From assembly GCF_001269345.1 (NCBI RefSeq), contig NZ_CXOP01000001.1, positions 372,001 to 436,000 of the forward strand: a stretch of 64,000 nucleotides of DNA, read 5' to 3'. The notes beneath the pieces were generated by a model, which saw only the letters and a program-made list of their open reading frames with translations, was not told the origin of the DNA and ran no database searches. Numbering within the stretch: the stretch's first letter is position 1; every line of letters begins with the position of its first letter. The stretch is from Limnohabitans sp. 2KL-27. GTDB lineage: Bacteria > Pseudomonadota > Gammaproteobacteria > Burkholderiales > Burkholderiaceae_C. Shown one piece after another: positions 60,316 through 64,000 of this stretch. Position numbers and translations under genes: made by a program.

Positions 60316-60351
60316 AAAGCCCCGCAAGGTTCACGCCTTGCGGGGCTTTTT
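60316..60351 (+). terminator. groESL terminator (copy 1 of an identical pair)
   Basis: Perfect 14-bp stem (AAAGCCCCGCAAGG with its complement) around a TTCACG loop and a T5 run. The same 34 bases recur at 61908-61941. Confidence 0.93.
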
Positions 60352-60397
60352 CATGCGCCCGCCCTGCACGCAACTCTGAACGATTTATGATCCGGGC

Positions 60398-60760
60398 ATG
60401 CGTTACGGGTCATGGCTTGGCATTGTGGTGATTTTGCTCAAACTGAGTCTGGGCTCGGTCATGGCTTTGCCTGTCAGCCCGCACGCCCAGGGTCTGGTCC
60501 AGCCCGTCTGCCACGGCCAAGTGATCCCCGACGGATCCATCACGTCGCACGAGAGCCCCACGGCGCAGCAAACCACCGACGCCCCTGTCACCCAATTCCT
60601 GAATGCGGGCGGTGCGGACTGCCACCCCTGCTGCGCCACAGGACTGGGAGGAGTGAAGACCTTGGCACTGCTGCCCGCACCTGCTGCGCGCCCGCAGGCC
60701 CTCACGCGCCACTGGCTCAGCGCGAGCCTGCGACCCGATTTGCGTCCGCCCATCGGCTGA
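60398..60760 (+). CDS. Small Cys/His-containing secreted protein (DUF2946-like)
   Basis: 120 residues: hydrophobic N-terminal segment (about 6-24), polar region with Cys38 (PVCHG), and a cluster DCHPCC with cysteines 75, 78 and 79. Size, leader and CxxC next to His resemble DUF2946 proteins, which occur with copper genes; that fits the membrane-cupredoxin gene downstream. I could not confirm the family. No ribosome site; TATGAT ends 6 nt before the ATG. Confidence 0.6.
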   Translation: MRYGSWLGIVVILLKLSLGSVMALPVSPHAQGLVQPVCHGQVIPDGSITSHESPTAQQTTDAPVTQFLNAGGADCHPCCATGLGGVKTLALLPAPAARPQALTRHWLSASLRPDLRPPIG

Positions 60761-60853
60761 GCCCTCCTCCTTTGAACCTTCGTTCCGCGCTGGCTGGGCC
60801 AACGCGGCAAATTGGTATGGACGCGACGGCCAAGGCCGCGCAGGGATGAACGC

Positions 60854-61849
60854 ATGACTTCTTCTTTTCAACAACACCACGGGGCGATGCTGCTCAAGTA
60901 TTCGGGCATCAGCTTCATTTCGGGGGCCGTGAACCACGGCTTTTTCAGCGGCACACGCTCTTTATGGACCGCGGCCATGGGCATCGTGCTGTTTGTGCTG
61001 GGGGCTTGGTTGGAGCACCGGCTGAACCCGCCATCCAAGGACACCCCGAGCTCGGGTTTGCTGCAGACCTTGGTGCTGGGCACTTGGCTGTCGATCGGCC
61101 TGGGCTTTTTCACCGGCGGATTGCAGCACTTTCCGGACTCGCCCGCGCGCAGCGCCTGGGTGGTGCCGCTGGGCTTTTTCATCTCGGTACTGGCTCTGGG
61201 CCTGAGTGCGCCCCGCCACTGGCCGCGCGCGGCCACTGTGTATGTGCTGGTGGTCGGTTTGGCCGTTACCGCAGGCAGTTGGGGCGCTTGGCAATGGTTC
61301 GAGCGCCACCCCGACTGGGCGGCCACGGGCCACAGCCATGGCGAGAACTCTTCGGCAGACGACCACCATGGCCCCGCGAGCCATGCCGGACCCATCGCCC
61401 AAGTGGTCAGCCGCAGCATCACGGTGAACATGGACGACCAGATGCGCTTCACGCCCAGCCAAATTGACGTGCAAGCCGGTGAAACCATCCGGTTCGTCGT
61501 GCGCAACACGGGTCAAACAACCCACGAAATGGTGCTGGGCAGTGAGGAGGACATCCGTGTGCACGCTGCAGCGATGAAACAAGCCTCTGCCGCAGGTCCA
61601 GCACCCCATGAGGGACAAAGTCATGCCCCGGGACATGACCACGGGACCGGCATCGCCATCAGCGTGGCCGCAGGACAGATCGGTGAACTGGTGGTGACTT
61701 TCCCCAAGGCCATGACCTTGCAAATGGCTTGCTTGATCCCCGGGCATTACGAAGCAGGTATGCGCGGAACGATCACCGTGGGCGCCGAGGGGAAGGCCCC
61801 AGCAGCACCGGAGGCCGCCAAGCACGACCACCGCACGCACCCACACTGA
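60854..61849 (+). CDS. Membrane protein fused to a cupredoxin domain
   Basis: 331 residues. The first half has about four hydrophobic helices (near 12-32, 38-54, 68-90, 100-120, 127-147). After a His/Asp-rich linker (158-177) a blue-copper domain covers about 186-312: FTPSQIDVQAGETIRFVVRN and MACLIPGHYEAGMRGTITV. Type 1 ligands are visible as His224 (TTHEM), Cys293, His298 and Met303. A second His-rich insert (about 240-263) lies inside the domain. Periplasmic copper binding or oxidation tied to a membrane module is inferred. It is 93 nt after the Cys-rich gene and ends before a terminator. Confidence 0.82.
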   Translation: MTSSFQQHHGAMLLKYSGISFISGAVNHGFFSGTRSLWTAAMGIVLFVLGAWLEHRLNPPSKDTPSSGLLQTLVLGTWLSIGLGFFTGGLQHFPDSPARSAWVVPLGFFISVLALGLSAPRHWPRAATVYVLVVGLAVTAGSWGAWQWFERHPDWAATGHSHGENSSADDHHGPASHAGPIAQVVSRSITVNMDDQMRFTPSQIDVQAGETIRFVVRNTGQTTHEMVLGSEEDIRVHAAAMKQASAAGPAPHEGQSHAPGHDHGTGIAISVAAGQIGELVVTFPKAMTLQMACLIPGHYEAGMRGTITVGAEGKAPAAPEAAKHDHRTHPH

Positions 61850-61907
61850 GCCCCAAGCTCAATCCCTTGGCCAGTCCGGCCCACCAGTCAGGTGCGCCAG
61901 ATGTTCA

Positions 61908-61943
61908 AAAGCCCCGCAAGGTTCACGCCTTGCGGGGCTTTGT
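61908..61943. terminator. Terminator (copy 2 of an identical pair)
   Basis: The same 34-bp hairpin as at 60316-60349, base for base. It is placed between two convergent genes and has A4 on its left and TTTG on its right, so it can work both ways. Confidence 0.9.
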
Positions 61944-61989
61944 TGGGTCTGAACGCGCTGATGAAGTCCGTGCGTTGGACTTCAGCCCC

Positions 61990-62508
61990 TTAAAAATCGC
62001 GGCCCAAGGTCAGTCGAACGGCCTCCAGTCCATGGTTAGGGTCTTTGTAGCCCCCATTGCTGATGTGCAGCAAGCCCACCCCCAATTTGGTCTTTTCATT
62101 GAGGCGGTACATGATGTCAAAAGTGGTTCTGAAGTTGAAATTGCCACTCAGTGACCGCACACGGTCTTCACCTTTGATGACCGAATAGGAGGGGTAAATG
62201 AACAAAGTCATGTCAAAGCCTTTGACATCGATGGTTTTACCGATGCCAGGTCCGAACATGTAGGTGCCTTGGCCATTGAGCATGCCCGAGACGCCATACC
62301 TCAAACCATAAAAACTCGTGGGCTTGGACTGGTAGGCAACATCCACCACACTCTTGGCCTTGGACAAAGAAAGGTCCCACTCTTTGTTGTGCACATCGGT
62401 CATGTACGACACCGTGACGGTCTCTTTGTTGACGGTGGTGGGTTCTGGCACCGCCGCAAACCAAGCGGATCCCAAAATGACGCCAATGGCGGCTGCGCTG
62501 TCAAACAT
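61990..62508 (-). CDS. PagL-type lipid A 3-O-deacylase
   Basis: 172-residue protein ending in an aromatic residue, as expected of an outer-membrane beta-barrel. The C-terminal HISNGGYKDPNHGLE has His148, Ser150 and Glu162, the same +2 and +14 spacing as the PagL catalytic triad (His126, Ser128, Glu140), and the flanking Asn is also conserved. The N-terminal 22 residues are hydrophobic and could be a signal peptide, though with no basic start. The AGGA ribosome site is 9 nt upstream, in an AT-rich region. Expected to remove a 3-O acyl chain from lipid A. Confidence 0.7.
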   Translation of the reverse strand: MFDSAAAIGVILGSAWFAAVPEPTTVNKETVTVSYMTDVHNKEWDLSLSKAKSVVDVAYQSKPTSFYGLRYGVSGMLNGQGTYMFGPGIGKTIDVKGFDMTLFIYPSYSVIKGEDRVRSLSGNFNFRTTFDIMYRLNEKTKLGVGLLHISNGGYKDPNHGLEAVRLTLGRDF

Positions 62509-62784
62509 GTGTCAATTCCTTTGATGGTTTTATTAATTGAAATATTAATATCAACAATTATCCTCCACCTACGAGGATCCACCCAAGCGCCCACTGGTTG
62601 AATGCGATTGAAAGCAACCATGCCATTGAGTGGGGGACAAACCGCAGCCACTGAGCATCACTCTGGCACGGTGGTCTCAAGCCTTGGCAGCGTGGGGTGG
62701 GCGTGGGGTGGCGTACCGGCGAGGGCTTAAGAAGAAAGCACGGGGGTGGCCGTTAGCCCCTGCCCCAACTCGGCGGCGACAGGC
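62509..62784. other. Gap with AT-rich promoter region
   Basis: 276 bp between the PagL-like gene and pgi, both on the minus strand. Bases 62521-62567 are unusually AT-rich (ATTAAT repeats) and probably hold the promoter of the PagL-like gene. The rest is GC-rich with no recognised gene; a good terminator for pgi was not found. Confidence 0.5.
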
Positions 62785-64000
62785 TCAGCGAAGACGCTGG
62801 AGGAGTGCGGCGGTCGAAGCATCCAGCCCGGCGTTGTCGCCTGAGGCCATGCGCGCATGGATGTCTTGGGCCAAGACCTTGCCCAGCTCCACCCCCCACT
62901 GGTCAAAGCTGTTGATGCCCCAAACCGAGCCACTCACGAACACGCGGTGCTCTTGTAGCGCGATCAATGCCCCCAGACTGGCGGGCGTGAGTTCGTCCAA
63001 GAGCAAAAAGGTGCTGGGCCGGTTGCCTGGAAAGTGCTTGTGCCCCCCCTCGTCGGCCTTCCCCAGCATCAGGGCCTGGGCTTGGGCGATCACGTTGGCC
63101 AGCAGCCACTCGTGGTGGTCTTTCAGACGGTGCGTGGGTTTTTTCACGGCGATGAATTCAACGGGCACCACATCCGTGCCCTGGTGCAGCATCTGGAAAT
63201 AGGCGTGCTGGCCGTTGGTGCCCGGCTCGCCCCACAACACCGGTGAAGTGCCAAAGGGCAGCGCATGGCCGTTGCGGTCCACGCGCTTGCCGTTGCTTTC
63301 CATCTCCAGCTGCTGCAGGTATGCAGGCAACCGGCGCAAGGCGCTGTGGTAAGGCGCAATCGAGCGGCTGGTGTAATTCAGGAAATTGCGGTACCAAACG
63401 TCCAGCAAACCCAAACGCACCGGCAGGTTCTGCGCCAGCGGAGCGCTCTGGAAGTGCTGGTCCATCGCGTGGGCACCCGCCAGAAAATCCCGAAAGCCCT
63501 GCGCCCCGATGGCGATGGCCACCGGCAACCCGATCGCCGACCAGACCGAATAGCGGCCGCCCACCCAATCCCAAAAACCGAAAGTGGTGGTGATCCCCCA
63601 TGCCGCAGCAGCTGCCACATTCGTGGTCAGCGCGGCAAAGTGGCGCGCCACATCGGTGCCGCCTTGGGCTTCAAACCAGGCCAGCGCCGAGCGGGCGTTG
63701 GTCAGGGTCTCGACGGTGGTGAAGGTTTTGGAAGCGATCAGGAACAGCGTGTTCTCGGCCTTGAGCCCTTGGAGCACCGCTGCCAATTCGTGGCCGTCCA
63801 CGTTCGACACAAAGTGAAAGCGCTTGCCCGGGATCGCGACATCCTGCAAGGCCAGCACCGCCATCTGCGGCCCCAGGTCCGAACCACCGATGCCGATGTT
63901 CACCACGTCGGTGATCTGTGCATCCGCGCGCACCTGCTCGGCGTAGGCCAGCATGGGCTTCAAGGTGGCGTGCACCCGGGCCAAGGGTTCGGCCAAAGCG
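62785..64000 (-). CDS. pgi: Glucose-6-phosphate isomerase (5' part missing)
   Basis: Interconverts glucose 6-phosphate and fructose 6-phosphate. About 405 codons are visible and the frame is open at the right edge, so over 100 N-terminal residues are outside. Family motifs: DVVNIGIGGSDLGPQMAV, SKTFTTVETLTNARSAL, the catalytic Glu in PVLWGEPGTNGQHAYFQMLHQGT, and VFVSGSVWGINSFDQWGVELGK. The stop comes just after LLQRLR, so the C-terminus is slightly short compared with relatives. Confidence 0.96.
   Translation of the reverse strand, partial: ALAEPLARVHATLKPMLAYAEQVRADAQITDVVNIGIGGSDLGPQMAVLALQDVAIPGKRFHFVSNVDGHELAAVLQGLKAENTLFLIASKTFTTVETLTNARSALAWFEAQGGTDVARHFAALTTNVAAAAAWGITTTFGFWDWVGGRYSVWSAIGLPVAIAIGAQGFRDFLAGAHAMDQHFQSAPLAQNLPVRLGLLDVWYRNFLNYTSRSIAPYHSALRRLPAYLQQLEMESNGKRVDRNGHALPFGTSPVLWGEPGTNGQHAYFQMLHQGTDVVPVEFIAVKKPTHRLKDHHEWLLANVIAQAQALMLGKADEGGHKHFPGNRPSTFLLLDELTPASLGALIALQEHRVFVSGSVWGINSFDQWGVELGKVLAQDIHARMASGDNAGLDASTAALLQRLR

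Overview
The window looks like a chromosome segment of a betaproteobacterium of the order Burkholderiales, most likely a Comamonadaceae member of the Limnohabitans/Rhodoferax type. This rests on high GC, dense operons with 4-nt stop/start overlaps, protein families, and a gene order I recognise from that group (mla - ABC transporter - bolA - murA - his - HIT - tat - petAB). I could not run a database search. No rRNA, tRNA or CRISPR array was recognised. No stretch longer than 300 bases lacks a feature.

1-8.7 kb: respiratory genes petA/petB (petB is cut by the window edge), the osmotic valve mscL, pdxA, a Nif3-like protein, a membrane-anchored DegS/AlgW-like protease, then the tail of the his operon: hisI, hisE, a small membrane protein, a HIT protein and tatABC. 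Two probable Tat substrates (Rieske protein and MsrP) lie in the same window.

8.7-9.66 kb: a scar that splits the his operon between hisF and hisI. It holds an intact HigB/HigA-type toxin-antitoxin pair, the decayed C-terminal part of a YoeB toxin and a 17-residue scrap of a tyrosine recombinase resembling integron integrases.

9.66-30 kb (all minus strand): hisF, a hexose-phosphate mutarotase, hisA-H-B-C-D-G, murA, bolA-like, a two-gene ABC exporter, the mla phospholipid-transport operon (mlaF-E-D-A-C-B in transcription order) and gltBD. A perfect 26-bp palindrome sits just before mlaF.

30-33.5 kb: a RAYT transposase bracketed by inverted REP-like elements, then an AtuA-type gene pair and a Bug-family solute-binding protein.

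33.5-45.7 kb: a methyltransferase, DUF1415, an MFS carrier, dgt, aroB, aroK and a compact competence/pilus secretin cluster divergent from mrcA. This matches the enterobacterial order mrcA-hofMNOPQ-aroKB. Here the PilO and PilP homologues are fused into one protein and the secretin is short.

45.7-57.3 kb: cyaY, lptM, lysA, msrPQ, system II cytochrome c maturation (resB/ccsB) with a c4-type cytochrome, engB, an epoxide-hydrolase-like enzyme and two LpxL/HtrB-type acyltransferases.

57.3-64 kb: a helix-turn-helix/receiver-like protein, groESL under a textbook CIRCE operator, a probable copper module (Cys-rich small protein plus a membrane-cupredoxin fusion) bracketed by two identical 34-bp terminator hairpins, a PagL-type lipid A deacylase and pgi (cut by the window end).

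The most unusual items are the PilO-PilP fusion in the compact secretin cluster, the mobile scar inside the his operon, the twin terminators around the copper module, and several genes whose -10-like box lies 6-7 nt before an ATG with no Shine-Dalgarno sequence.
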